From NCBI RefSeq assembly GCF_014207655.1, contig NZ_JACHHJ010000006.1, positions 83,692 to 147,691 of the forward strand: DNA of 64,000 nucleotides, in the 5' to 3' direction. Source of the DNA: Geomicrobium halophilum (GTDB taxonomy: Bacteria; Bacillota; Bacilli; Bacillales; Marinococcaceae). The notes beneath the pieces were generated by a model, which had not been told where the DNA came from, did not search any database, and saw nothing but the letters and a program-made list of their open reading frames with translations. This document shows positions 1 through 7,896 of this stretch, piece by piece. The first letter of the stretch is position 1, and every line of letters begins with the position of its first letter. Position numbers and translations under genes: made by a program.

Positions 1-352
1 ACCTCGATTTTTCGGCGATTGTCAACGTGGAATGATCGATTTTTGATAAGAAGGGGGCTCTCTGCGATCATTGTAGCCCCTGTTAAAAAAAAGGTGACGC
101 ATTTCACCGCTTAGAGGGATCATTGATCAAAAAGCGGTGTCATAAACGACTCATGGCACCACAAATATCGAAAATGTCAATATGAGGTGCATAGAGGGAT
201 ATTTCACTAAATGTTGGAGTGAGTGATTCAGCCATCGTGCACGATACAAACGACAGAGCAAAGGCTGAATGATATGTTAGGAATCTTATTCACCGTTGTC
301 ACGTTCTCTCAGCCATTTTGTTGGTATCGTGGGTGTCTATGAAAGCAGAATA

Positions 353-378
353 GCGGAAGGGTGTTCGTAGCCTTCCGC
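353..378 (-). terminator. Possible terminator hairpin of cls
   Basis: A perfect 8-bp stem (GCGGAAGG at 353-360, CCTTCCGC at 371-378) lies about 30 bases past the stop codon of the minus-strand cls gene. The tract after the stem on that strand is only weakly T-rich, so termination strength is uncertain. The rest of 1-352 shows two further short inverted repeats (54-59/75-80 and 107-113/131-137) and no convincing gene. Confidence 0.4.
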
Positions 379-406
379 AGATCCGCCCTTTCATGTTGTC
401 CTTTGG

Positions 407-1855
407 TTACAAAATCGGTGAGAGTAAGCGGGAGATTGATTCCTTGAAACGGATCCACATTCCCCGGTCATGGTAACGTTGTTGGGTCATTTCAGAAGAG
501 TTTTTCTGATCTTCTTCAAAAATCGCCGCTAATTTTTCACCCGTTGCTTGATGATATAAGAAAACGTTCACTTCGAAATTCAGACGAAAGCTGCGCATAT
601 CGATGTTCGCGGTGCCAATCGAACCGATGCTGTGATCGACGACGATCATTTTTGAATGAATAAAACCTTTTTCATAAATATAAAAACGCACGCCGGCCTT
701 AAGGAGTTCTCCCATGTGGGAATATGTCGCCCAATAGACGAAAATGTGATCCGGCTTGTTTGGAATCATAACGCGAACATCCTTGCCAGCAAGGGCGGCA
801 ATGCGTAAGGCATCGAGGAGGCTGGCATCCGGGATGAAATAAGGTGTTTGGATAAATACAGACTCATGGGCGGATGTGATCATTTTAATATAACCGTTTT
901 TAATTTGTTCCCACTCAGAATCGGGGCCGCTCGAGACGATTTGCGCAGCGATATCTCCTTTTGTTTTTTGCTCTAGAAAAAAGCGGGGGGCATATTCTAT
1001 CTCGTGATTTTTAGAAGCTTGATTCCAATCGAGAATGAAGCGGGTTTGTACCGCATTGACGGCAGATCCTTGCAAACGTAAATGGCTGTCGCGCCAGTAG
1101 CCCATTTTTTTGCTATGCCCCAAGTATTCATCACCGACGTTAAACCCGCCGACATATGCGATTGCTCCATCAATAATGACCATCTTGCGGTGATTGCGGT
1201 AATTGAGCCGGGAGTTTATATAAGGAATACGAGAAGGGAAAAACACCCCGACCTCACCGCCCGCTTCAGCCAGCGCGCGAAAGTGCTTGCGGGAAAGCTT
1301 CCTCGATCCCATATCATCGTAGAGTACGCGAACTTCTATCCCTTCCTGGGCTTTCTCTGTGAGGAGCCGGATAATGCGCTGACCGATATTATCGTTCCGG
1401 AATATGTAATATTGTAAATGAATATGATCCTTCGCAGCTGCAATATCAGCTAGTAATTGCGAAAATTTATCCACCCCGTCTGTAAAAACATCAATGTCAT
1501 TGTCTTGGGTTAATACAGCACCATCGCTTCGTAGAAGCATCGTGATCAAGTTACGGCTATTGCTTGATGTTTCACACCGAAAATCAAAGCTATTGTCATT
1601 CATGGTACGCAATTGCTCAGTAATTAAATCTTTTAAACCAATTTTTTCAATGCCATCCCAATGGAACAAACGCTTTCGACTTAAGTTTTGACCGAGCACC
1701 AAATACAGCACGAATCCGAGGAAGGGGATAAATGTAAGAATGAGCAGCCAGGCCCAGGTGGCTTGGATATCGCGTCGTTCCATAAAGACGATAATAGCGC
1801 CAAATACGATATTAATAAATACTAATAACCCGAATAAAATTGAGAAAACTTCCAT
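407..1855 (-). CDS. cls: Cardiolipin synthase (phospholipase D family)
   Basis: Membrane enzyme that joins two phosphatidylglycerol molecules into cardiolipin and glycerol. The 482-residue protein starts with two hydrophobic segments (about residues 3-22 and 32-56), followed by two phospholipase D catalytic HKD motifs: HRKMVIID from about residue 222 and HSKMIVVD from about residue 400. This layout and length are typical of bacterial ClsA-type enzymes. I place the start at the ATG at 1855 because GGGGGTGA lies directly upstream and the first hydrophobic segment follows at once; an upstream ATG at 1891 would add 12 unlikely residues. It stands alone on the minus strand, divergent from thiD. 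Cardiolipin supply is often linked to salt tolerance, which fits the acidic proteins seen elsewhere. Confidence 0.93.
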   Translation of the reverse strand: MEVFSILFGLLVFINIVFGAIIVFMERRDIQATWAWLLILTFIPFLGFVLYLVLGQNLSRKRLFHWDGIEKIGLKDLITEQLRTMNDNSFDFRCETSSNSRNLITMLLRSDGAVLTQDNDIDVFTDGVDKFSQLLADIAAAKDHIHLQYYIFRNDNIGQRIIRLLTEKAQEGIEVRVLYDDMGSRKLSRKHFRALAEAGGEVGVFFPSRIPYINSRLNYRNHRKMVIIDGAIAYVGGFNVGDEYLGHSKKMGYWRDSHLRLQGSAVNAVQTRFILDWNQASKNHEIEYAPRFFLEQKTKGDIAAQIVSSGPDSEWEQIKNGYIKMITSAHESVFIQTPYFIPDASLLDALRIAALAGKDVRVMIPNKPDHIFVYWATYSHMGELLKAGVRFYIYEKGFIHSKMIVVDHSIGSIGTANIDMRSFRLNFEVNVFLYHQATGEKLAAIFEEDQKNSSEMTQQRYHDRGMWIRFKESISRLLSPIL

Positions 1856-1977
1856 AGTCACCCCCGTATTTCCCTTTCTCCATATTATCATGATTGGCTA
1901 AGCCATGTCTTTCCTCAGAAGTGAGAAGTATACCCACAACTGACTATAACTATGCTATGATAAAGAAAGGAGAAAAA

Positions 1978-2062
1978 CCACTAGGGGTGCGCGAAAAGCG
2001 CTGAGAGAAGATGAACTTCAACCCTTTGAACCTGATCCGAGAATACCGGCGGAGGAAAGTGG
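1978..2062 (+). ncRNA. TPP riboswitch (THI element)
   Basis: The conserved thi-box blocks are all present: GGGGTGC at 1984-1990, GCTGAGA at 2019-2026 region, ACCCTTTGAACCTGATC near 2021-2037, and the closing strand ending in AGTGG at 2058-2062, which pairs with CCACT at 1978-1982 to form P1. The element precedes a rho-independent hairpin and thiD, so thiamine pyrophosphate is expected to switch off thiD by premature termination. A GATGAG (2064-2069)/CTCAT (2096-2101) pairing could serve as the antiterminator. Confidence 0.95.
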
Positions 2063-2106
2063 CGATGAGACGCAGAGATTTACGTAAGTTTCCTGCTCAT
2101 ATTTCC

Positions 2107-2131
2107 GCCACCTTCGCCGGGTGGCTTTTTT
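2107..2131 (+). terminator. Riboswitch-controlled terminator before thiD
   Basis: GCCACC (2107-2112) pairs with GGTGGC (2120-2125) and is followed by a run of six T. It lies between the TPP aptamer and the thiD ribosome-binding site, the usual position for an expression-platform terminator. Confidence 0.85.
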
Positions 2132-2150
2132 AATAGAGGGGGAAACAGAC

Positions 2151-2963
2151 ATGACAGAAATCGCGAAAGCGTTAACCATTGCAGGTACGGACCCGAGTGG
2201 AGGTGCAGGGATCCACGCAGATTTAAAAACATTTCAGGAAATCGGTGTGTATGGCATGAGTGTCATTACATCGGTGGTCAGTCAAAATACGCTCGGTGTT
2301 AAGTCTTTTGTTGATCTCGAGCTTGATTTTGTAGAAAGCCAGTTCGATGCCGTATTCGAAGACATTCATCCCAATGCAGTGAAATCCGGAATGCTTTCAA
2401 CACCTGAAGTGATGAACCTTACAGCACAAAAATTAAAAGAAGCACGTGTAGCCAACTATGTGCTCGACCCCGTCATGATTGCGTCAAGTGGACATGAGCT
2501 TATTTCTGAAGAGGCGAGGGTTGCGGTCGCCAAAGAGCTTCTTCCGTTGGCAACGGTCGTTACACCAAATTTGCCAGAAGCGGAGATGCTGACGAAAAGG
2601 ACGATCAAAACGGTTAGTGATATGAAAGAAGCAGGTCGTGTGCTTGTAGAGGAATATGGAGCGAAAGCTGCTTTAATTAAAGGCGGGCACTATGAAGGTG
2701 AAGCCGATGATTACTTGTACGACGGCGGAACGTTCGAGAAATTTTCCGCGGAGCGCTTTGATACGAAGCATACTCACGGCAGCGGCTGCACGTATGCGGC
2801 GGTAATTACCGCAGGGCTTGCGAATGGGAAAAGTCTCTATGACGCGGTTTCAGATGGAAAAGCGTATATTACGGCCGCCATATCCAACCCTTTAAATATC
2901 GGGAAAGGACAAGGTCCCACGAATCATTGGGGTCATCGGTGGTCAGCGATTCAATCAACTTGA
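2151..2963 (+). CDS. thiD: Hydroxymethylpyrimidine (phosphate) kinase / pyridoxal kinase
   Basis: PfkB/ribokinase-superfamily kinase that phosphorylates HMP and HMP-phosphate in the pyrimidine branch of thiamine synthesis; Bacillus relatives also act on pyridoxine. The 270-residue protein opens with AKALTIAGTDPSGGAGIHAD, the characteristic ThiD N-terminus, and has the C-terminal HTHGSGCTYAAVITAGLANG anion-hole signature. The ATG at 2151 follows a GAGGGGGAA ribosome-binding site; a GTG at 2121 would lie inside the terminator hairpin and is rejected. It is a single-gene unit behind the TPP riboswitch, which supports the thiamine role over a purely pyridoxal one. The next gene follows after 19 bases and may be cotranscribed. 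Confidence 0.93.
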   Translation: MTEIAKALTIAGTDPSGGAGIHADLKTFQEIGVYGMSVITSVVSQNTLGVKSFVDLELDFVESQFDAVFEDIHPNAVKSGMLSTPEVMNLTAQKLKEARVANYVLDPVMIASSGHELISEEARVAVAKELLPLATVVTPNLPEAEMLTKRTIKTVSDMKEAGRVLVEEYGAKAALIKGGHYEGEADDYLYDGGTFEKFSAERFDTKHTHGSGCTYAAVITAGLANGKSLYDAVSDGKAYITAAISNPLNIGKGQGPTNHWGHRWSAIQST

Positions 2964-2982
2964 TTCAAGAGGAGAAACGTAG

Positions 2983-4155
2983 ATGAAGGCGATCAAAGTG
3001 AGTAAAAAGGGCGCCCGCCAGTTTTTGATTACAAAATTAGGTCTTGGGGGTGCGGTCGATCAAAATGTGGCAACGGCACTCCGTTATTTGGAATGTGTAC
3101 AGTTGGACCCTGTGGCCATTATCGAGCGCAATCATCATTTTGTATTCTTTAATCGTCTAAAAAGATATGAACGCTCAGATATGGAGCGGCATCTGCGCGA
3201 TCGGGGAGCGTTTGAGTACTTTGCGAACGCAGCCTGCCTTATTCCTATGGAAGATTTTCCGCTTTTTAAAGCGAAAAGAAAGGAAAGCGTCCAAGATTGG
3301 AACGACAAGAGATATTTGTATAAGGATCGTATCCAGACCATCTATGATGAGCTGGCAAATCGGGGGCCATTACCGTCAAAAGCTTTCGCATCTGATAAAA
3401 AAGTTGTCGGTGCCTGGGATCGTCCTGCGAATGCAAAGACGAAGGAAACAAGTCACGTACTGCGGATGCTCTTCGAGACGGGAGAAATTCAAGTATGCGG
3501 CCGTCATGGGTCTGAACGTTATTTTGCATTAAGTCAGGACGTGATTCCTGATCAATATCAGCGTGAATCAGAAGAGCTAAGTGAAAAAGAAGCAAACGAG
3601 CGACTGGTTTATAAGTATTTACGAGCCTATCGCCTGATTGATGGGAGTGACCCCCGCTTTGGCTGGCAACGAATGAAAGCAGCGAAGCGACAGAAGAAGA
3701 TGGACGAGCTCATGACCAATGGTACGCTCATCCCTGTGGAAATTGAAGATGTATCTAGAGAATACGCGGTATTAAAAGAGGATGTCGATGAGTTAATCGC
3801 TTTTGAAGCTGGTCGTCAAAAGGGAACAAACACGGTTACTTTTTTACCGCCCTTAGATAACATTATGTGGCGAAGAGAACGAATTGAGGATTTGTTCGAT
3901 TTCACTTATCGATGGGAAATTTATATTCCTCCGTCGAAAAGGCGATATGGGCCGTATACATTGCCAATTTTAATGGGGGATCAATTGATTGGGCGTGCAG
4001 ACCCATGGATGGATCGAGCGAAAAAAGTTCTAACGATTACGATCCACGAAGAAGGTTCATGGTCAAAAACACGCGCTCAACAAGTGGAGCGAGCGGCTAT
4101 ACGATTAGGGAAACGCTTAGGTGCCGCTGATGTTCAGCTTACAAAAAAACTGTAG
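2983..4155 (+). CDS. YcaQ/AlkX-like winged-helix DNA glycosylase (HTH_42 family)
   Basis: A 390-residue protein of the HTH_42 (PF06224) family, which includes E. coli YcaQ/AlkX and Streptomyces AlkZ, DNA glycosylases that unhook alkylation cross-links. The catalytic region reads VQLDPVAIIERNHHFVFFNR starting at residue 39. Its Gln-Leu-Asp at 40-42 matches the Q-x-D form of the YcaQ-like branch rather than the Q-x-Q of AlkZ. Further family features are the aromatic-rich stretch after residue 70 and the C-terminal RRYGPYTLPILMGDQLIGR section. It starts with an ATG at 2983 behind AGAGGAGAAA. It follows thiD by 19 bases, probably on the same transcript, but no thiamine role is implied. Substrate range is not predictable from sequence. 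Confidence 0.82.
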   Translation: MKAIKVSKKGARQFLITKLGLGGAVDQNVATALRYLECVQLDPVAIIERNHHFVFFNRLKRYERSDMERHLRDRGAFEYFANAACLIPMEDFPLFKAKRKESVQDWNDKRYLYKDRIQTIYDELANRGPLPSKAFASDKKVVGAWDRPANAKTKETSHVLRMLFETGEIQVCGRHGSERYFALSQDVIPDQYQRESEELSEKEANERLVYKYLRAYRLIDGSDPRFGWQRMKAAKRQKKMDELMTNGTLIPVEIEDVSREYAVLKEDVDELIAFEAGRQKGTNTVTFLPPLDNIMWRRERIEDLFDFTYRWEIYIPPSKRRYGPYTLPILMGDQLIGRADPWMDRAKKVLTITIHEEGSWSKTRAQQVERAAIRLGKRLGAADVQLTKKL

Positions 4156-4191
4156 GCGTTCTTCCTATGTCTAAAATAAAACGCATCACAT

Positions 4192-4232
4192 ATCGAAAAA
4201 AGCAGGAACATTAACAGTCCCTGCTTTTTCGA
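4192..4232. terminator. Bidirectional-looking terminator hairpin
   Basis: A long stem pairs CGAAAAAAGCAGG (4194-4206) with CCTGCTTTTTCG (4220-4231). The A-rich and T-rich stem ends give it terminator character on both strands. It closes the thiD transcript. Confidence 0.8.
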
Positions 4233-4242
4233 AATAAGAGGA

Positions 4243-4424
4243 TGTTCAAAAAGTCCGGGACACGCTGGCGCTTTGCTCCTTTGAAAAGAAACCCACTTTT
4301 CCTTTGTGAGAAGTGCATACTTTCGTGGTGCAAGCAGGATGCTCGAGACGGGCTTCCTTGCACTCCAGAGTATAAGGAAATCTAGACTCGCTATTTTGTG
4401 GCGATAAGCTAACCTTTTTGAACA
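4243..4424. mobile_element. MITE-like element with 11-bp terminal inverted repeats
   Basis: TGTTCAAAAAG at 4243-4253 is mirrored exactly by CTTTTTGAACA at 4414-4424, enclosing about 180 bp with no reading frame of note. A central block, including CTTTCGTGGTGCAAGCAGG near 4322-4340, recurs in inverted orientation at 13110-13160. The size, terminal repeats and dispersed copy suggest a miniature inverted-repeat transposable element. No target duplication could be verified. Confidence 0.6.
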
Positions 4425-4436
4425 CGCACTATAAGT

Positions 4437-4715
4437 TTATTGTTGCTGGAGGCTGCCGCTACTTTCAAGCTTAACGACATTTTCTTTAGAAGCGCTGTCG
4501 ATATCAGCGACGATGGCGCGACCCTCAAATGAACCGTCATCGGTTTCAAAAATGAAATACATAGGGTCCTTTGAACTGACAGCGTCGAAGAGGAGGTTTT
4601 GTTCTTCCACTCCGTAAAAAGTTGCTGTCCAATTTTCGTTATCGGTGACTTCCACATCTCCACGGCGGAAGTTAAATACTTTTCCATCTTTTGTTCTTAA
4701 TGCATCTACTTTCAT
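4437..4715 (-). CDS. Small hypothetical protein, 92 aa
   Basis: I do not recognise this protein. It is soluble, mixed in charge and beta-rich in appearance (MKVDALRTKDGKVFNFRRGD at the start), with no signal peptide, membrane segment or cysteine motif, and it ends in a Gln-rich tail. The start at 4715 is chosen because GAGGAGG sits seven bases upstream; an upstream ATG at 4793 lacks a ribosome-binding site. It lies between the MITE-like element and the divergent nagA. The good initiation site and conserved-looking composition make it a likely real gene. Confidence 0.6.
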   Translation of the reverse strand: MKVDALRTKDGKVFNFRRGDVEVTDNENWTATFYGVEEQNLLFDAVSSKDPMYFIFETDDGSFEGRAIVADIDSASKENVVKLESSGSLQQQ

Positions 4716-4822
4716 GATTAGTTCCTCCTCATTGCGGTCAAATATATCCTTTGTCCTATAAAATGTTTCCCTAAGGCGTTTGCTGATAAACATGAAATAT
4801 TGGTATAGATTACGATACAGTG

Positions 4823-4837
4823 ATAGGATTATCCTAT
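4823..4837. promoter_or_regulatory. Palindrome upstream of nagA, possible operator
   Basis: ATAGGAT-T-ATCCTAT is a perfect 7+1+7 palindrome 25 bases before the nagA start, overlapping the expected -10 region. No NagR-type regulator gene is present in the nag operon here, so the binding protein, if any, is unknown. Confidence 0.4.
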
Positions 4838-4861
4838 AAAAGAAAGGGTGACGCGGTATTT

Positions 4862-6043
4862 ATGGACGGGGCTGAAACGATGATTTTATACGGAATGAAA
4901 GTCGTAACTCGTGATCGAACCATAAAAAATGGCTATCTTCTGATGGAATCTGGGAAGATTAAAAGTGTCGGCGCCAACCTCGCAGAGAATGATTACCCAG
5001 GTGTTAAGCGTATACGCTATGACAAGGACGATATCGCTATTCCTGGATTTATTGATATCCATATCCATGGTGGATATGGCGTTGATGTTATGGATGCAGA
5101 ACAGGGTGTGTTTGAAACATTAGGGAGGCAATTGCCCTCAGAAGGAACGACGTCGTATTTGGCAACGACGATTACACAGGCGGAAGATCAAACCAAACGC
5201 GCGCTGGAACATGCCGCCTTTTTTCAAGGAGACAGTGGGCAGGCTGAACTTCTTGGCATTCACCTTGAAGGTCCTTTTATCAATGTAAAAAGAAAAGGTG
5301 CGCAGCCGCAAGAACACCTCCAAAACGGGGATGTTGAAAAATTCCAGATGTTTCAGGAGGCCTCGGATCAGAACATTCTAATTAGCACATATGCACCGGA
5401 GATTCCGGGCGGGGATGCTTTAACGAAGCATTTTAACGAAACAGGAGTGATTCCTTCCATTGGTCATTCTGATGCAACGCAAACCGAGGTAGAGGACGCA
5501 GTAAAAGCGGGGGCAAAACATGTGACGCACCTCTTTAACGGAATGAGGGGATTTCATCATCGGGAGCCCGGCGTGGTTGGTACTGCTTTTTCAACTGAAT
5601 CGCTTATGACTGAACTGATTGTCGATGGATTGCATAGCGTACCAGCGGCGGTGGTGGCAGCTTATCGGGCGATCGGCGCGCAGAATTTGATGTTGATTAC
5701 CGATAGTATGAGGGCGAAAGGTTTGCAAGACGGAACATATGACTTAGGTGGACAAGGTGTTACCGTTGAAAATGGACAGGCGGTTTTAGCTGACGGCACT
5801 CTCGCGGGAAGTATCGCGACGATGGAAACCTGCTTTTGTCGTATGCATCAATTTACGGATGCACCTCTTCATGAATTGGTGAAGATGACGTCTGCCAATC
5901 AGGCAGAAACACTTGGGGTTTCGGAACGAAAAGGCGCTATACAACCCGGCATGGATGCGGATATCGTACTATTAAATAACCGTTGGAAGGTTAAAAATAC
6001 CTGGTGCCGAGGGCAATTGGCGTATGAGGATAAGGAGTGGTAA
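4862..6043 (+). CDS. nagA: N-acetylglucosamine-6-phosphate deacetylase
   Basis: Amidohydrolase-superfamily enzyme that converts GlcNAc-6-phosphate to glucosamine-6-phosphate and acetate in amino-sugar catabolism and cell-wall recycling. Visible signatures are the metal-binding HIHGG motif (FIDIHIHGGYGVD near residue 65), HLEGPFINVKRKGAQ, IGHSDAT, VTHLFNGMRGFHHREPG and the C-terminal catalytic TDSMRAKG. The likely start is the ATG at 4862, 11 bases after AAAGGGTGA; ATG at 4880 is an alternative. Length (393 aa) is normal. The stop is one base before the nagB ATG, so the two are translationally coupled. The product feeds NagB next door or GlmM/GlmS-linked wall synthesis. Confidence 0.95.
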   Translation: MDGAETMILYGMKVVTRDRTIKNGYLLMESGKIKSVGANLAENDYPGVKRIRYDKDDIAIPGFIDIHIHGGYGVDVMDAEQGVFETLGRQLPSEGTTSYLATTITQAEDQTKRALEHAAFFQGDSGQAELLGIHLEGPFINVKRKGAQPQEHLQNGDVEKFQMFQEASDQNILISTYAPEIPGGDALTKHFNETGVIPSIGHSDATQTEVEDAVKAGAKHVTHLFNGMRGFHHREPGVVGTAFSTESLMTELIVDGLHSVPAAVVAAYRAIGAQNLMLITDSMRAKGLQDGTYDLGGQGVTVENGQAVLADGTLAGSIATMETCFCRMHQFTDAPLHELVKMTSANQAETLGVSERKGAIQPGMDADIVLLNNRWKVKNTWCRGQLAYEDKEW

Positions 6044-6044
6044 C

Positions 6045-6797
6045 ATGGACGTTATTGTCGTAAAAGACTACGAAAGTTTAAGCACCCAGGCCTGTCGAAT
6101 GGTAAGCGGGCAGGTGCAGTCAAAAGCTAATAGTGTACTAGGGTTAGCTACCGGGGGGACCCCTGAAGGAATGTATCAGGCCCTCATTGAAGAATACGCC
6201 GCTGGTAATCTTTCCTTTCAAGAAACACGGACCTTTAATCTTGACGAATACATTGGGCTGCCAACCGATCACTCCCTTAGTTACCATTCATATATGTACA
6301 AACAATTGTTTAACCACATTGACATCCCGCCTGAGAATATCCATTTGCCGGATGGTAATGCTTCTGACTTACAAGCAGAATGCAAAAAATACGAGGCGTT
6401 CATTCACGAAGCTGGGGGGATCGATTTACAGATCTTAGGTCTTGGTCACAATGGTCATATTGGATTTAATGAGCCAGAGACTTCTTTTGCTTCAAGGACC
6501 CACATTATCGAACTTGATAACGAAACAAGAGAGGCCAATGCCCGCTTTTTTGAGCAGAAAGAGGATGTACCAAAGAGAGCAATTACAATGGGGATCGAGA
6601 CCATCTTATCAGCGAGGAAAGTGCTTGTACTCGTGTCAAGCGCTGATAAGGCTGAAGCCGTCAAAGATATGGTTTGTCGAGAGATAACCAGCGCTTTTCC
6701 GGCCACTGTTTTGCAAAAGCACCCGGCAGTCACTGTTCTCGTCGATGAAAAGGCCGCCTTACGTCTGCCACAAGAGAGGATCACTCGCTATGAATAG
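6045..6797 (+). CDS. nagB: Glucosamine-6-phosphate deaminase
   Basis: Converts glucosamine-6-phosphate to fructose-6-phosphate and ammonia, completing GlcNAc entry into glycolysis. The 250-residue protein shows the phosphate-binding LGLATGGTPEGMYQALI near residue 30, the FNLDEYIGL motif with its catalytic Asp, and the GLGHNGHIGFNEP motif carrying the proton-relay His. AAGGAGTGG precedes the ATG at 6045. It is the last gene of the nagAB operon. The usual GntR-type nagR that follows nagAB in many Bacillales is missing; only a 20-codon frame overlaps the nagB stop (6790-6852). Confidence 0.95.
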   Translation: MDVIVVKDYESLSTQACRMVSGQVQSKANSVLGLATGGTPEGMYQALIEEYAAGNLSFQETRTFNLDEYIGLPTDHSLSYHSYMYKQLFNHIDIPPENIHLPDGNASDLQAECKKYEAFIHEAGGIDLQILGLGHNGHIGFNEPETSFASRTHIIELDNETREANARFFEQKEDVPKRAITMGIETILSARKVLVLVSSADKAEAVKDMVCREITSAFPATVLQKHPAVTVLVDEKAALRLPQERITRYE

Positions 6798-7098
6798 AAT
6801 CAAGGTAAAAGAGGAGTTGGACCTAGGGAATAACGACTGGGAGGATTTATAGGCTAGGTGAAAGGCGGTTGTTGACCTCGTACGTTACTACCTACCGGGC
6901 GAGCCCAGTATACGTTTATTCAGCAAGTGGATCGTTTCCTTGAGCCTCATAAGTCAAGTTGTTGGTTCATAGGTATATCATTGGGTCAATCAAGAGCCAC
7001 ATTTTTTGTAAGAAAATGTGTCTTCATACGACACAATTTATGATATGATATGTAATGATGTTGGTTCGATGAAAAAATTGGACGCATGAAAGATAAGA
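6798..7098. other. Intergenic region with overlapping hairpins
   Basis: About 300 bases without a convincing gene. CACATTTT/AAAATGTG (near 7000-7020) and TGTGTC/GACACA (near 7018-7036) are two hairpins that share bases and cannot form together. They are followed by a -10-like TATGATATGATAT near 7040 that probably serves the hydrolase at 7099. Confidence 0.4.
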
Positions 7099-7896
7099 AT
7101 GGGGCGTATTCACGTGTTTATAGATATAAATGGCAGCCAGGTTCACTACCATCGCTCGGGTCAGGGGAAAGATGTGCTTCTTTTACATGGCTGGGGAGCC
7201 AATATTGATACGTTTGCTCCTGTTCACCGTAATCTTGAGCAGTATTTTACCGTTTGGTCGATTGATTTTCCAGGATTTGGCGAAAGCTCGGAACCACCGG
7301 AGCCGTGGAGTGTAGATGACTATACGAATATGTTAGACACATTTATTAAAGAAAATGGGATTGAGCGCCCAATCTTAATTGGTCATTCATTTGGAGGCAG
7401 GGTATCGATTCGTTATGCTTCTGATCGTGACGTTCATAAAATCATTTTAGTGGATAGCGCAGGGATTAAACCGAAGCGCAGTTGGAAATATCATGCTAAG
7501 GTTTATACATATAAAGCAAGTAAATTAGTTTTGAATTTGCCAGGCTTAAAATCTCGTAAAGATGATATTCTTGCAAACGTAAAGAAGAGACTAGGTTCTA
7601 CAGATTATCAGAATGTATCAGGTGTCATGCAGCAAACGCTTGTGAAAGTGGTAAATGAAGATTTACAACACTATTTACCCAAAATATCAGTGCCTTCTCT
7701 GCTCGTTTGGGGTGAGCACGACGACGCTACACCTGTGTCCGATGGGAGAACCATGGAAGAAAAGATCCCGGACGCTGGTCTTGTCGTTTTAAAGGGCGCA
7801 GGTCATTATGCTTATCTTGATAACCTCCAAGAATTTTTGATTATCCTGAACCATTTCCTGGATAAAGATAAGGAGGCCCGAAAGACGAATGAATAG
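7099..7896 (+). CDS. Alpha/beta hydrolase
   Basis: A 265-residue alpha/beta-hydrolase-fold protein. It shows the oxyanion LLLHGWGAN segment, the nucleophile elbow GHSFGG (Ser near residue 97), an acidic residue in WGEHDDATP and the catalytic His in GAGHYAYLDN. There is no signal peptide, so it should be cytoplasmic. The ATG at 7099 has a weak ribosome-binding site; a GTG 15 bases downstream is possible. The stop overlaps the start of the downstream Mur ligase by 8 bases, implying a shared operon. The substrate is unknown; coupling to two peptidoglycan-type ligases hints at envelope precursor chemistry, but that is inference. Confidence 0.8.
   Translation: MGRIHVFIDINGSQVHYHRSGQGKDVLLLHGWGANIDTFAPVHRNLEQYFTVWSIDFPGFGESSEPPEPWSVDDYTNMLDTFIKENGIERPILIGHSFGGRVSIRYASDRDVHKIILVDSAGIKPKRSWKYHAKVYTYKASKLVLNLPGLKSRKDDILANVKKRLGSTDYQNVSGVMQQTLVKVVNEDLQHYLPKISVPSLLVWGEHDDATPVSDGRTMEEKIPDAGLVVLKGAGHYAYLDNLQEFLIILNHFLDKDKEARKTNE

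Noticed and set aside
54..90. Rho-independent terminator
   Set aside because: The GGGGCT/AGCCCC stem is followed by A, not T, on the plus strand and no T tract on the minus strand after the stem.
1082..1417. A 111-codon plus-strand frame inside cls
   Set aside because: Antisense to the phospholipase D catalytic region and without initiation signals.
6790..6852. 20-codon frame as the start of a nagR gene
   Set aside because: The peptide does not resemble the GntR N-terminus and stops early; nothing downstream restores a regulator frame.
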